From positions 124,001 through 188,000 of the forward strand of contig NZ_UAPQ01000010.1 of NCBI RefSeq assembly GCF_900444995.1: 64,000 nucleotides of DNA, written 5' to 3'. The stretch comes from Actinomyces bovis (GTDB lineage Bacteria > Actinomycetota > Actinomycetes > Actinomycetales > Actinomycetaceae). Below, piece by piece: positions 16,180 to 24,942 of the stretch (its first letter is position 1; every line of letters begins with the position of its first letter). The position numbers and the translations under genes were made by a program. The notes beneath the pieces were generated by a model. That model was not told the origin of the DNA and made no database searches. It saw only the letters and a list, made by a program, of their open reading frames with translations.

Positions 16180-19089
16180 CTACTCGGGCGCCCCTTCCGG
16201 CACCTGGTAGGCCCCGGAGTTGACCACCGTGTACAGGATGTTCTTGGAGGCTTGACGCAGCGCTGACACGACGGCGGGCGAGTCGGTCCGCTCCACGGCC
16301 GCGCGCGGCTGCGGGACGATGGTGAGCATCGTGTCGTTGCCGTTGAGCACACTGTCAGTGGTCTGCTGGTAACCGTAGGAGCCGTTCCAGTCGGACAGGA
16401 CCATGCCGGTGAAGCCCCACTCGCCACGCAGTACCCCGTTCAACAGCTCGGGGTTGGCGCCGGCGTAACGGGTGCCGATGTAGTTGTAGGAAGACATGAC
16501 GGCCTGGGGCTGGCCTTTCTCATAGCCCTTGACCACGATCTCAAATGGGCGCAGGTAGATCTCGCGAATGGTCTGCTCATTGGCATAGGTCTGCAGCAAG
16601 GAGATGCGGTTGGTCTCCTGGTCATTGAGGGCGAAGTGCTTGATATAGGCGTAGACGCCGTGGTGCGCCGCCCCATTGACGGTGGCGGAGGCGATCCGAC
16701 CAGACAGAACGCCGTCCTCCGAGTAGTACTCGAAGTTGCGCCCTCCGAAGGCTGTGCGATGGGTGTTCATGCCCGGGCCGTACCAGCCGAAGATATGGGC
16801 GTCGGCAAACTCCTGCCCGATCCGCTCCCCTACCTCACGGGCCAACTCCTGATTCCAGGTCTGGGCGATTAGTACCTCAGTGGGGAAGGCCGTGCCCTGG
16901 CGACCCTGGATCGGGTCGCGCAGTCCGGCTGGGCCATCAGTGTCGAAGGTCTCCGGTTTACCTACCGAAGGCACTGCTGCGGTCTTGAAACCGCCGATAG
17001 CAACTAGTTGGCTCATCTCCTCCACAGTCAGTTGGTTCAGCAACTGCTCCCATTTGGGATCGTCGTAGGGCAGGCCCCTGAGCTCCCCGAGTTTGAGGGT
17101 GGCAGCTGCACCGGTGACGGGCATAGTGGCCTCGGAGTCCAGGTGCGCTGAGGGATCGTAATGTGCCACTGAGTAGGTGTCTATGCGCTCGCGCAACTGC
17201 GGGCTCATGGTCAGGTCCGCCTCGGTCGGTCCGGCTGTGGCCTGCTGGTAGTTGGCGAAGTGGTCGGCGCGGGACAGGTAGGTGACGCCACCGTTGGAGT
17301 CTGCTTCAAAGCGGTTGGTCGCGGGGGTGCGATCGGAGGCGCGGCCGGTTTGGGAGTAGTCGACGTCGTCGGCCACCTCAAAGTTGCGGGAGTCCAGGAC
17401 GGTGTGGGAATTGGCGCGCACAGAAATCGTGTATTCGCCTGCCTCCAGGATGTATCCGCCCTTGGTGGTCTTCAGGCGGGAGGAGTCGTAGGAGGCCAGC
17501 TGTTCTTTGGGCACGGTGAAGGCGACATCCTCCGACTCCCCGGGCGCGAGCAGCTTGGTCTTGGCGAAGTCCACCAGGTTCACGGCGGACTTCTCGATGC
17601 CGCCGTTGGTGTAGGGCGGGGTGGAGTACAGCTGGACGACCTCCTTGCCCGACACCTGCCCGGTGTTCTTCACGCGGACAGTGAGGGACACGTCGTCGTC
17701 GGCAGCGCTGAAGCCGGTGATCTGCTGCTTGAAGCTGGTGTAGGACAGACCGTAGCCGAAGGGGTAGCGGACCTGCTGCTCATAGTCGATGTTGCCTTCG
17801 GCGTCGGCCGTCTCCCAGTAGCGGTAGCCGACGTAAATGCCCTCGTTGTAGGAGACGCGCCCCAGGACCCCGGCGAAGTTCGGGTCAGCGGCGGTGTATG
17901 CCTGGGTCAGGTCGGAGACGTTGTTGTACTGGAAGCCGCCGAAGTTGTTGTAGGCGGGGGTGGCGCGCAGGTCGTTGACGAAGGTGTCGGCGGTACGGCC
18001 GGAGGGGTTCGCACTGCCGTTGAGGATCCGCCCCAGGGCTCCCATGCCTTTGGCGCCGGTGCCGGGCGAGAGGAGCACCGCCTTGATGGAGGGGTAGGTG
18101 TCCAGCCAGCCCAGTTCCATGGTGCTGTTGGAGTTGACCAGCACCACCACTTTGGAGAAATGGGAGTTGACGATGCCGAGCATGTCTTTCTCAGTGCGGG
18201 ACAGCCGCAGGTAGTGCTCCCCGCTCTCAAAGTCGTCGTAAGGGCCGTTGTTCTTGTATTCGGTGTCGTAGTAGATGAACTGGCTGGCACCACCGGCGAT
18301 CTGCTGGGCTTTGGCGGCCCAGGTGCCGTCGGCTACAGCCTTCATATCCGTGGGCAGGTCCTGGCCCTCTCCACTAGAGCGGGAGATGACCACTAGGGCG
18401 GTGTCGGAGAAGGACTGCGCAGCTGCCAGGAGTTCAGGGGTGTAGTTGGTGGCGGGCGGCTCTGGCAGGCTGGAGTCGGTGCGTCCGCTGCCTGCGGTGA
18501 CGAGCACGCGGGAGGCCTGGTAATCGCGGTACATGCTTTCCAGCTGGTTGTTAGTGGTGTAGCCCGCATCGTGCAGTGACCTGTATACATCGGTCACTCC
18601 TGAGGTGTCCGAGGCCCCCGAACCGGTGCCACCGGTGACGGGGTTTGTGGAGGACCATCCAAAGACATTGATCTGCTTGGTAGTGGCAGGCAGTGGGAGG
18701 AAGTGGTCGCGGTTTTCAGCCAAGACCATTCCCTCGTCACCGACGCGCTGACCCGTGGCTTCCGAGGCGGCGATCGAGGTCGCGGAAATCTCGCCTTGGC
18801 CAGTGACAGGCTCTGCTGCCCGCACTGGCTGCGGCCCCAGGGCCCCCAGGTTGACCACCGCGACGACGGCGAGGGCTGCCGCCAGACCTATGGTTAGGGA
18901 CCACATCCTTCTGCGCCGCGGATTCCGACTGCCTCGCAAGGCGATTATCGCCAACACCGTCACCAGGACTATGGCACCCGCAGCGTAGTGGTTACCGGAA
19001 AGCTGCCGCGGGAGAAGCCCTGTGGGCGCTGAGATGGCTGCGGAGAGCCCCATGCGCATGGTCAGAATCTGCGAAAGCATCTGGGTCAC
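16180..19089 (-). CDS. Membrane-anchored glycoside hydrolase family 3 with swapped domain order
   Basis: 969 residues. Two hydrophobic helices (about 36-52 and 63-83) anchor it. The order is then GH3 C-terminal alpha/beta domain (SRSSGEGQDLP with probable acid/base Glu241), fibronectin-III-like domain (about 445-590), and the TIM-barrel domain last, with FDTDGPAGLRD, FGWYGPGMNTHR, IKHFALNDQETNR and the nucleophile Asp900 in MVLSDWNG. This is the reverse of the common GH3 order and is known from some bacterial beta-glucosidases. Substrate not determinable. GTG at 19089 has GGAGAGG upstream. The AT-rich region before it carries AGTAAT at 19143 and 19154 and ATTACT at 19111, possibly a regulator site. 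Confidence 0.88.
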   Translation of the reverse strand: MTQMLSQILTMRMGLSAAISAPTGLLPRQLSGNHYAAGAIVLVTVLAIIALRGSRNPRRRRMWSLTIGLAAALAVVAVVNLGALGPQPVRAAEPVTGQGEISATSIAASEATGQRVGDEGMVLAENRDHFLPLPATTKQINVFGWSSTNPVTGGTGSGASDTSGVTDVYRSLHDAGYTTNNQLESMYRDYQASRVLVTAGSGRTDSSLPEPPATNYTPELLAAAQSFSDTALVVISRSSGEGQDLPTDMKAVADGTWAAKAQQIAGGASQFIYYDTEYKNNGPYDDFESGEHYLRLSRTEKDMLGIVNSHFSKVVVLVNSNSTMELGWLDTYPSIKAVLLSPGTGAKGMGALGRILNGSANPSGRTADTFVNDLRATPAYNNFGGFQYNNVSDLTQAYTAADPNFAGVLGRVSYNEGIYVGYRYWETADAEGNIDYEQQVRYPFGYGLSYTSFKQQITGFSAADDDVSLTVRVKNTGQVSGKEVVQLYSTPPYTNGGIEKSAVNLVDFAKTKLLAPGESEDVAFTVPKEQLASYDSSRLKTTKGGYILEAGEYTISVRANSHTVLDSRNFEVADDVDYSQTGRASDRTPATNRFEADSNGGVTYLSRADHFANYQQATAGPTEADLTMSPQLRERIDTYSVAHYDPSAHLDSEATMPVTGAAATLKLGELRGLPYDDPKWEQLLNQLTVEEMSQLVAIGGFKTAAVPSVGKPETFDTDGPAGLRDPIQGRQGTAFPTEVLIAQTWNQELAREVGERIGQEFADAHIFGWYGPGMNTHRTAFGGRNFEYYSEDGVLSGRIASATVNGAAHHGVYAYIKHFALNDQETNRISLLQTYANEQTIREIYLRPFEIVVKGYEKGQPQAVMSSYNYIGTRYAGANPELLNGVLRGEWGFTGMVLSDWNGSYGYQQTTDSVLNGNDTMLTIVPQPRAAVERTDSPAVVSALRQASKNILYTVVNSGAYQVPEGAPE

Positions 19090-19181
19090 AAGCCCTCTCC
19101 ACCGTATACGATTACTGAATTAACCATAACATGACACACTTAAGTAATGCTCTAGTAATTTGGTTCATAGCCCGGCGGAAT

Positions 19182-19187
19182 TAGGCT
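19182..19187 (+). promoter_or_regulatory. -10 hexamer TAGGCT of a leaderless Nudix gene
   Basis: TAGGCT ends 6 nt before ATG 19194; no Shine-Dalgarno is present. Confidence 0.5.
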
Positions 19188-19193
19188 GCAGCC

Positions 19194-19685
19194 ATGGCCA
19201 CTCCGGAGTTCATCCTGTCCCTGCGCACAAAGATCGGACATGACCCCTTGTGGCTACCAGGCATCAGCCTGGTGGTCTTCGACGAGGCGGAGCGAGTGTT
19301 GCTGGGGCGTCGCAGTGACAATGGGCTGTGGGCAGTGATCTCTGGCATCCCTGAGCCGGGCGAGCAGCCCGTGGCCTGCGCTCTGCGCGAGTGCTTGGAG
19401 GAGACCGGCGTGCACCCAGAGGTGTTAGGCCTCTGCGGGGTGGTTGCCGGTGGCGAGATGGCCTTCCCTAACGGCGACCGCTGCACCTTCATGGACATCA
19501 ACCTGGTGGGGCGCGCGAATCAAGAGCAGGTGGCGGCCACCCACGTGGGGGACGAGGAGTCCACCGAGGTCGGCTGGTTCGCGGTCGACGCACTGCCCGA
19601 GCCACTGGCGGACTCTTCCCGGGGCCGGATCGCCTCCGCGCAGGCCTGGCTGGCCGATCCGGCAGCGGTGCGCCTGGGCCGCTGA
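19194..19685 (+). CDS. Nudix hydrolase
   Basis: 163 residues. The Nudix box is intact (GIPEPGEQPVACAL followed by RECLEETGV: G-x5-E-x7-REUxEExGU), so it should hydrolyse a nucleoside diphosphate linked to another moiety with Mg2+. The N-terminus (FILSLRTKIGHDPLWLPG) is typical of actinobacterial ADP-ribose-pyrophosphatase-like Nudix proteins, but the substrate is not certain. Apparently leaderless. Divergent from the GH3 gene and convergent with the radical SAM gene, with a phased repeat between their ends. Confidence 0.9.
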   Translation: MATPEFILSLRTKIGHDPLWLPGISLVVFDEAERVLLGRRSDNGLWAVISGIPEPGEQPVACALRECLEETGVHPEVLGLCGVVAGGEMAFPNGDRCTFMDINLVGRANQEQVAATHVGDEESTEVGWFAVDALPEPLADSSRGRIASAQAWLADPAAVRLGR

Positions 19686-19721
19686 ACCGCGGGGACCGAG
19701 CTTCCCGCTGACCACTTACCC

Positions 19722-19799
19722 ACGTTCGGACAACCTGGGTACGTTCGGACAACCATAGAACCGGTCCTGGGTTGTCCGAAAAGCGCTACGTTGTCCGAA
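19722..19799. repeat. Four-copy phased repeat, 2 direct + 2 inverted, 19-nt period
   Basis: ACGTTCGGACAACC occurs at 19722-19735 and 19741-19754 (19 nt apart). Inverted copies GTTGTCCGAA lie at 19771-19780 and 19790-19799 (19 nt apart). The arrangement and period match the element at 5382-5454, though the word differs. Here the last copy encodes the final residues (FRTT) of the radical SAM protein on the minus strand. Confidence 0.8.
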
Positions 19800-21072
19800 A
19801 GGGAGAAACGCAGGCCTGGGCAGCAGCCGTCGGCACCGGCCGCGCGGCCCCGCCACTGAGCAGGGCACGCACGTCGTCGGCGTAGGGGAAGCTGCCGGGC
19901 CGATAGGCGCACAGGGGCTCCTCGGCATGCAGGTCACCGGTGGTGTTGAAGGCGCGCGCCCGCGAGCCACCGCAGACCCGCTTGTACTCGCAAGCCCCGC
20001 ACTTGCCCTGCAGCAAGGACGCGTCCCGCACGCCGGTGAAGACCTCACTGCTGCGGTAGATCTCCGTGAGCGACGAGTCGCGCACATTCCCGGCGGCCTT
20101 CTCCAGGAAGCCTGAGGGCGTCACGTCGCCCACGTGGGACACGAACACGAAACCGTTGCCGCTGCTGACGTTGATCGGTGGGCGACGGCGCCGTCCGGCC
20201 CGGTCCAGCCCCAGCTCCCGCACCCGCTCGCGCAGCCGACGGTACAGGGGTCCCAGCCCCATGACCGCCTCCATCTCCTCACCGGCGACGCCGCGCTGGG
20301 CGAGCACGTGCCGTTGCAGGGAGACGCGGCGGAAGTGGTGGCCCTCCGTGGTCTTGGCGGGGACCGACTCACCCATGTCGTAGAAGATGTTGAGGACGTC
20401 CTCGATCTCCTGGGCATCCAGGCTGCCCAGGTCCACGCCCCTGCCGGTGGGCACCAGCAGGAAGCCGGACCAGGTCATGGCCCCGTGCTCGCGCACCAGG
20501 GCGGCGATATCCGGCAGCTCGTGCACATTGTGCCGCGCCACCACGGAGTTGATCTGCACCTTCATGCCCAGCTCGCGGGCCGCCTCCCACCCGGCCACCG
20601 TGCGGTCGAAGGTGCGCTCAACCCCCCGGAAGGCGTCATGGGTGGCGGCAGTGGCACCATCGAGTGACAGGGACAGGACATTGACGCCCGCCTGCTGCAG
20701 CTTGGCCAGGGACTCCTTGTTGAGCTTGTCCGTGCCGGAAGGGGCCACCGCCACATGCAGGCCCAGGCTACTGCCGTAGGCAGCTAGTTCCTCCAGGTCG
20801 GGCCGCTCGAAGCAATCTCCACCGGTGATGATGAAGATGACGGCGGGTTTACCGAAGGCTGAGGCCTCATCCATCAGCGCCTTGGCTTCAGCGGTGCTGA
20901 GTTCGCGCGGGTCCCGCAGGGGACTGGCCTTAGCGCGGCAGTGGCGGCAGGCCAGCTGGCAAGCGCGGGTGGATTCCCAGGTGACCAGCATGGGCCGCTG
21001 CGCGGGGTCATGATGGGGCAGGCGCACAGGCCGGCCCGGGCGGGTGGCGGTGGCCGGGGGCGTCGTCGTCAT
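19786..21072 (-). CDS. Radical SAM/SPASM protein of the haem operon (NirJ/AhbD-like)
   Basis: 428 residues. The radical SAM cluster motif is C38-x3-C42-x2-C45 (RACQLACRHCRAK), followed by GGD(C)FERPDL and LSLDGA. A C-terminal SPASM-type Cys set (KCGACEYKRVCGGSRARAF...EEPLC) binds an auxiliary cluster. The layout resembles NirJ and AhbD haem-modifying enzymes and an actinobacterial radical SAM family often found beside chdC. Reaction unknown: this organism already has ChdC for coproheme decarboxylation, so it may be an anaerobic alternative, a maturase or a haem-modifying enzyme. ATG 21072 with AAGGAG upstream, 18 nt after chdC. The 3' end runs into the phased repeat. Confidence 0.8.
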   Translation of the reverse strand: MTTTPPATATRPGRPVRLPHHDPAQRPMLVTWESTRACQLACRHCRAKASPLRDPRELSTAEAKALMDEASAFGKPAVIFIITGGDCFERPDLEELAAYGSSLGLHVAVAPSGTDKLNKESLAKLQQAGVNVLSLSLDGATAATHDAFRGVERTFDRTVAGWEAARELGMKVQINSVVARHNVHELPDIAALVREHGAMTWSGFLLVPTGRGVDLGSLDAQEIEDVLNIFYDMGESVPAKTTEGHHFRRVSLQRHVLAQRGVAGEEMEAVMGLGPLYRRLRERVRELGLDRAGRRRRPPINVSSGNGFVFVSHVGDVTPSGFLEKAAGNVRDSSLTEIYRSSEVFTGVRDASLLQGKCGACEYKRVCGGSRARAFNTTGDLHAEEPLCAYRPGSFPYADDVRALLSGGAARPVPTAAAQACVSPFRTT

Positions 21073-21090
21073 GGAGTCTCCTTGTCTCCT

Positions 21091-21903
21091 TCAGGCGCGC
21101 GGCTGGCGCTCAGCCCACTCCGCTGGGCTGACTCGCACCCCTGTGTAGAAGGGGGTATCTACGCGCACATGCAGCCGAGCCTCCGTGTAGCGCTGGTGGT
21201 GGATAACGCCCTCTAGGCGATCCAGGCTGTCCGCTTCGAAGCCAAGGATCCACTCGTAGTCACTCATGCCGAAGCTCGCCAGGGTGGAGCCCTTGACGTC
21301 GGGGTACTTGGAGAAGCCATTGCGTCCGTGCGCAGCCATAATCCGTGAGCGTTCCTCGGCGGGCAGCAGGTACCAGTCGTAGGAGCGCACAAAGGGGTAG
21401 ACCATCAGCCAGTCGCGGGGCGCCACGCCACCAAAACAGGCGGGAATGTGCTTGGCGTTGAACTCGGCGGGGGTGTGCAGGCCCATGCAGGACCAGACGG
21501 GTTCCAGATAGCGCCCTAGGGCGGAGGCGCGCAGGCGATGGTTGGCGTCCATGAGCTTTTCGGGATCGTCGTCGAGCCACCAAACCAGGAGGTCGGCGTC
21601 CGAACGCAGCCCAGCGACGTCGTACCACCCGCGCGTGGTCACCTCAGACTGCTCCACGAAGTAGGTGGACTCGCCGATGAGCTTGCGGCGCACATCCTCC
21701 AGGCCCGGCAGGGGGGTTTGGAGGCGGAATACGGCGAAAAGCGCGTAGTGGTTCTGGTTGTTGACGGCGTCGAAGTCCACCTTGGTGGCGTCGCGCGGGT
21801 CGTGGTGGGGGCGGCGAACCTCGTCATTGAAGCGGTGGATACCGTTCTCGTCAGTCTCGGGGGCGCCGGGGTGGGCGGTGTGGTGCTGTGGGGTTTCGGA
21901 CAT
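21091..21903 (-). CDS. chdC: Coproheme decarboxylase ChdC (HemQ)
   Basis: 270 residues. Catalyses the last step of the coproporphyrin-dependent route, coproheme to haem b, using peroxide. Chlorite-dismutase-like fold. YPFVRSYDWYLLPAEERSRIM carries the catalytic Tyr (Y178 by alignment to the NWYxL-type motif), and AAHG holds the proximal His192. The ATG at 21903 is preferred to the longer frame because GGAGGT lies 7-8 nt upstream; the longer frame would overlap cpfC. Length without the disordered N-terminal 30 residues is normal. Lies between cpfC and the radical SAM gene. Confidence 0.94.
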   Translation of the reverse strand: MSETPQHHTAHPGAPETDENGIHRFNDEVRRPHHDPRDATKVDFDAVNNQNHYALFAVFRLQTPLPGLEDVRRKLIGESTYFVEQSEVTTRGWYDVAGLRSDADLLVWWLDDDPEKLMDANHRLRASALGRYLEPVWSCMGLHTPAEFNAKHIPACFGGVAPRDWLMVYPFVRSYDWYLLPAEERSRIMAAHGRNGFSKYPDVKGSTLASFGMSDYEWILGFEADSLDRLEGVIHHQRYTEARLHVRVDTPFYTGVRVSPAEWAERQPRA

Positions 21904-21937
21904 GTGTTTACCTCCGTTGTTGGTTTCAGTGTGCTGG

Positions 21938-23326
21938 TTACTTGGCTGGCTGATGGTCTGTGTGGGGCGGGCCGGGATGACCCTGCGGGTGGCTGCCCGC
22001 GCCGGAGCGGCAGCACTGTTCAGGGCAGACGGTGTGGAAGGGGCCTGCGCCGGTGGTGGAGCTGGGGGTGACTTCCTCACCTCGGGCGGCGGCGGCGCGC
22101 TCCATCAGCAGTTCAGCCAGTGAGTTGATGAATGCCGGGTGCGTCCCGGCGGTGGCGGCGCGCGCGTAGGGGATGCCCAGGTCGGCGGCGGTCTGTTTGG
22201 CTTCCGTATCCAGGTCGAAGACCACCTCCATGTGGTCGGCCACGAAGCCGATTGGGGCGACGACGACGCCGGCAGGTACGCGCGTCGGGCGGCCATCGCT
22301 CAGCTTGCCCGCAGCTAGGGCCTGCAGGTGATCGTTGACGTCGGGCTCTAGCCAGCGGGCCTGGGGTGGCCCTGAGCGGGAGCAATAGACCAGCTCATAT
22401 TCGGGTGTGCGGGCCAATCCTAGGCGGCGGGTTACTTCCGGCACCAGCACTTCGATGAATCGCCGGTGCTGCTCGACGTAGCTGATCTCCGTGGACAGAT
22501 CCGCCGCGACGCCAGGTTCAGCCTGGGCCAGTTCGGGTGTGGTGGTCTGGGGGCTGTGCCCGCAGGCGTGGTGGGGCTGGCGGGAGCGCTGCGAGGAACG
22601 AGCGGCGCGGATGGTAGCCAAGGGTGCTGCCCCCAGGCCGCCACTGGGCGCTGACCCTTCCTCCATGGCAACGGGCACGGAGTGAGTCACCAAGACCAGG
22701 CGCACGCCGTCGGCGGGCACGCCCTGCGCCACCAGTTCCTCGAAGGCGGTCACGATTGCGTCCACATTGGCGGCCAGCATGCCGGGAGTGTTGTAGAAGG
22801 GGCGGGTTTTGTCCGCTTCCAGTTCCACGGGCGCGCCTCCGGCTCCACCCACGCGGGCGGCGGCGTCGGCCTCAAAGCCTTGGCCGGTGGTGCCGTCGGT
22901 GCCGGTGGCCAAGAGCTCCAGGGCGGCGGCAGTGTCCTCCCGGTATTGGCGGCAGCCGGAGTAGGAGCCGTAGGCGGAGGTGGTCATGGTGAGGATGCGG
23001 CGGGCTCCGGCATTGGCCAACTCGCGCAGGGCCTCGGAAATGAAGGGGTGCCAGTTGCGGTTGCCGATTACTACGGGCAGGTGGGAGCCGCGGCGGCGCA
23101 GCTCGGCGCGCAGGGCCTGGAGCATCTCGGCATTGCGGGCATTGATCGGGGAGATTCCGCCGAAGCGTGCGTAGTGGCCGGAGACCTGTAGGAGGCGCTC
23201 GTCGGGGACGCCGCGCCCAGCGGTGGCATTGCGCATGAAGGGCAGCACGTCGTCCGGGCCTTGGGGGCCGCCGTAGGACAGGACGAGCACGGCGTCGTAG
23301 GGGGCCAGCGGATCGGCGTGATTCAT
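21938..23326 (-). CDS. cpfC: Coproporphyrin III ferrochelatase CpfC (HemH)
   Basis: 462 residues, longer than usual. Inserts Fe2+ into coproporphyrin III. Family motifs: VLVLSYGGPQGPDDVLPFM at the N-terminus, GNRNWHPFI with the metal His, YNTPG, VLVTHSVP and VAPIGFVADHMEV. A Cys in YSGCRQYRED and a C-terminal CPEQCC match the [2Fe-2S] ligands of actinobacterial ferrochelatases. About 50 residues of Ser/Ala/Gln/His-rich sequence (about 235-290) are inserted after the THSVPVAME motif. The ATG overlaps the hemA stop (ATGA), with AAGGAG upstream, so it is coupled to hemA. Confidence 0.94.
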   Translation of the reverse strand: MNHADPLAPYDAVLVLSYGGPQGPDDVLPFMRNATAGRGVPDERLLQVSGHYARFGGISPINARNAEMLQALRAELRRRGSHLPVVIGNRNWHPFISEALRELANAGARRILTMTTSAYGSYSGCRQYREDTAAALELLATGTDGTTGQGFEADAAARVGGAGGAPVELEADKTRPFYNTPGMLAANVDAIVTAFEELVAQGVPADGVRLVLVTHSVPVAMEEGSAPSGGLGAAPLATIRAARSSQRSRQPHHACGHSPQTTTPELAQAEPGVAADLSTEISYVEQHRRFIEVLVPEVTRRLGLARTPEYELVYCSRSGPPQARWLEPDVNDHLQALAAGKLSDGRPTRVPAGVVVAPIGFVADHMEVVFDLDTEAKQTAADLGIPYARAATAGTHPAFINSLAELLMERAAAARGEEVTPSSTTGAGPFHTVCPEQCCRSGAGSHPQGHPGPPHTDHQPAK

Positions 23327-24714
23327 CAGCACACTCCTTGGGTGGTGTGGGTGACCGGGCAGGTGGAAGCAAGGTCTTCCCCCAACTCCACGCCCAACAC
23401 CAGGCTGAGCGCTTCTAGGTACTCCTGTTGACGACCGTTGCGACCGGCGTCGCGGGCAGCCAGGGTGGGGTGGTGTAGGAGGCGGGAGGCCAGGTGGTGC
23501 AGAGCGCGGGCGGCGTCTTCAGCGTCAACGACGCCGTCGCGCGGACGCAAGCGCGTCACCTCGTCCTCTACGACGGCGGCGACGTGCCGGCGCAGCTCAC
23601 AGATGACTGGGTCCATGCGCCGCCCGCTTTGGGCGCGGGAGTATGCAGCGGCTTCCTCGGTGATGATCTGGCGGGCGGCCCGCACTTGTTTGGCGGCAGC
23701 TGCGGGGACGGCGCGTTGCACGGCAGCCAGGTCGATCAGGGCGACGCCGGGCAGGTCAGCCACGCGGGTGTCGACGTCGCGGCGTAGGGCTAGGTCCAAG
23801 ATGACTAGGGGGCGTTCGGCGGGTTCGGCCGGGGAGCGGGGGTCTTCGTGGCGGTCCAGGAGGGCGGGTTCGGTGGGCTGGCGCAGGCGGGCTGCGGGGG
23901 CTACGAGTTCAGGGCTGATGATGGGGACGCCAAGGCCTCGGCAGGTGATTACCAGGTCGGCTTGGGTCAGGGCTTTGGGGAGGGCGTCTGCACTGAGGGC
24001 TCGCAGGTTGTGGCCGTCGGCGAAGGCTTGGGCACGGTCGGAGCGGGAGTAGATCTCGACGTCTTTGGCGCCGCGTTCACGCAGGGTGGCCACGGTGGCG
24101 CCAGCGTAGGCGCCGGTGCCGATCAGCAGGATGCGGCAGCGTTCTAGGGGTGGGAGCTGGGCGGCAGCCAGGTCCAAGCCGACGGCGACTACGCTGCGGC
24201 CGGTTCCGGCTAGGGTGGTGTGGGTGGCTATGCGCCTTGAGGTGGCGGAGGCGTGTTCTACGACGCGGGTGAGGGCACCGGTGGCGGTGCCCTCACGGGT
24301 GGCGACCAGGTGGGCGCGGCGCAGCTGTCCGGCGATCTCGCGCTCGCCGACGACCATGGATTCGAGTCCAGCGGCGGTGGCGAAGAGTTCGGTGATGGCT
24401 TCCTGCCCGCTCCAGTGGCTAAGGGGCAGGCGCGAGCTGTCTGGCAGGGGCTTAATGGTTGTGCTGGCCACCGAAGCGGGCGCGCCGGCGCGCTGCTCCA
24501 GGAAGGTGGCGAGGCTCTGGGGCAGGGTGGCGCTGGCGGCGGCGTCGGCGTCGAGCAGCAGCGCGAGGCGGTTGCAGGTGGCTAGGACGATGGCGCCACG
24601 CAGGCTGTCGATGGCGGCACATAGGTCGGGGCCTAGGCGCGCAGTAACGGCACCCAGGCGGGCGACGGCGTCAAGCCCGTGGGTGCGATGGTCAGCGGAG
24701 AATAGGTGGATCAC
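23326..24714 (-). CDS. hemA: Glutamyl-tRNA reductase
   Basis: 462 residues from the GTG at 24714. First committed step of the C5 haem pathway: Glu-tRNA to glutamate-1-semialdehyde. Catalytic Cys47 in VLATCNRL; LESMVVGEREIAGQLRRAH follows; the NADPH domain begins ILLIGTGAYAG; the dimerisation domain is at the C-terminus. The NADPH motif ends GAYAG rather than GxMG. An upstream GTG (24786) would add 24 residues unlike the family, so 24714 is preferred, although neither start has a good ribosome-binding site. Heads the hemA-cpfC-chdC-radical SAM operon, divergent from hemE across about 230 nt. Confidence 0.92.
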   Translation of the reverse strand: MIHLFSADHRTHGLDAVARLGAVTARLGPDLCAAIDSLRGAIVLATCNRLALLLDADAAASATLPQSLATFLEQRAGAPASVASTTIKPLPDSSRLPLSHWSGQEAITELFATAAGLESMVVGEREIAGQLRRAHLVATREGTATGALTRVVEHASATSRRIATHTTLAGTGRSVVAVGLDLAAAQLPPLERCRILLIGTGAYAGATVATLRERGAKDVEIYSRSDRAQAFADGHNLRALSADALPKALTQADLVITCRGLGVPIISPELVAPAARLRQPTEPALLDRHEDPRSPAEPAERPLVILDLALRRDVDTRVADLPGVALIDLAAVQRAVPAAAAKQVRAARQIITEEAAAYSRAQSGRRMDPVICELRRHVAAVVEDEVTRLRPRDGVVDAEDAARALHHLASRLLHHPTLAARDAGRNGRQQEYLEALSLVLGVELGEDLASTCPVTHTTQGVC

Positions 24715-24942
24715 GGCGCCCGCATTGAAGCACTTGTGGGCGCGCGGGGCACAATGGATTCCAGACGGCTCAAGGGTTTTCGGCACACGACGTCACCTTG
24801 GGGCTGTGCCACCGGAGCCTATCCAGGCAGGTTGCGCAGCATCCCAAAGGTTTTGGCCGGAGCGTGCCGGATTGTCTTACCAAAGCGCCGTCTCGGAAAA
24901 TCCAATCACTTATCAGTACGCCCTGTCAGTTTCTTTGCACTC
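24715..24942. promoter_or_regulatory. Divergent hemA/hemE promoter region
   Basis: 228 nt between the two haem operons. TTGTCT at 24872-24877 is a possible -35 for the hemE side, but I see no convincing -10 pair and no clear DtxR, Fur or two-component haem-regulator palindrome. Confidence 0.4.

Noticed and set aside
17260-18396. 378-codon open frame on the plus strand opposite the GH3 gene
   Set aside because: High-GC shadow; the minus frame has GH3 motifs throughout.
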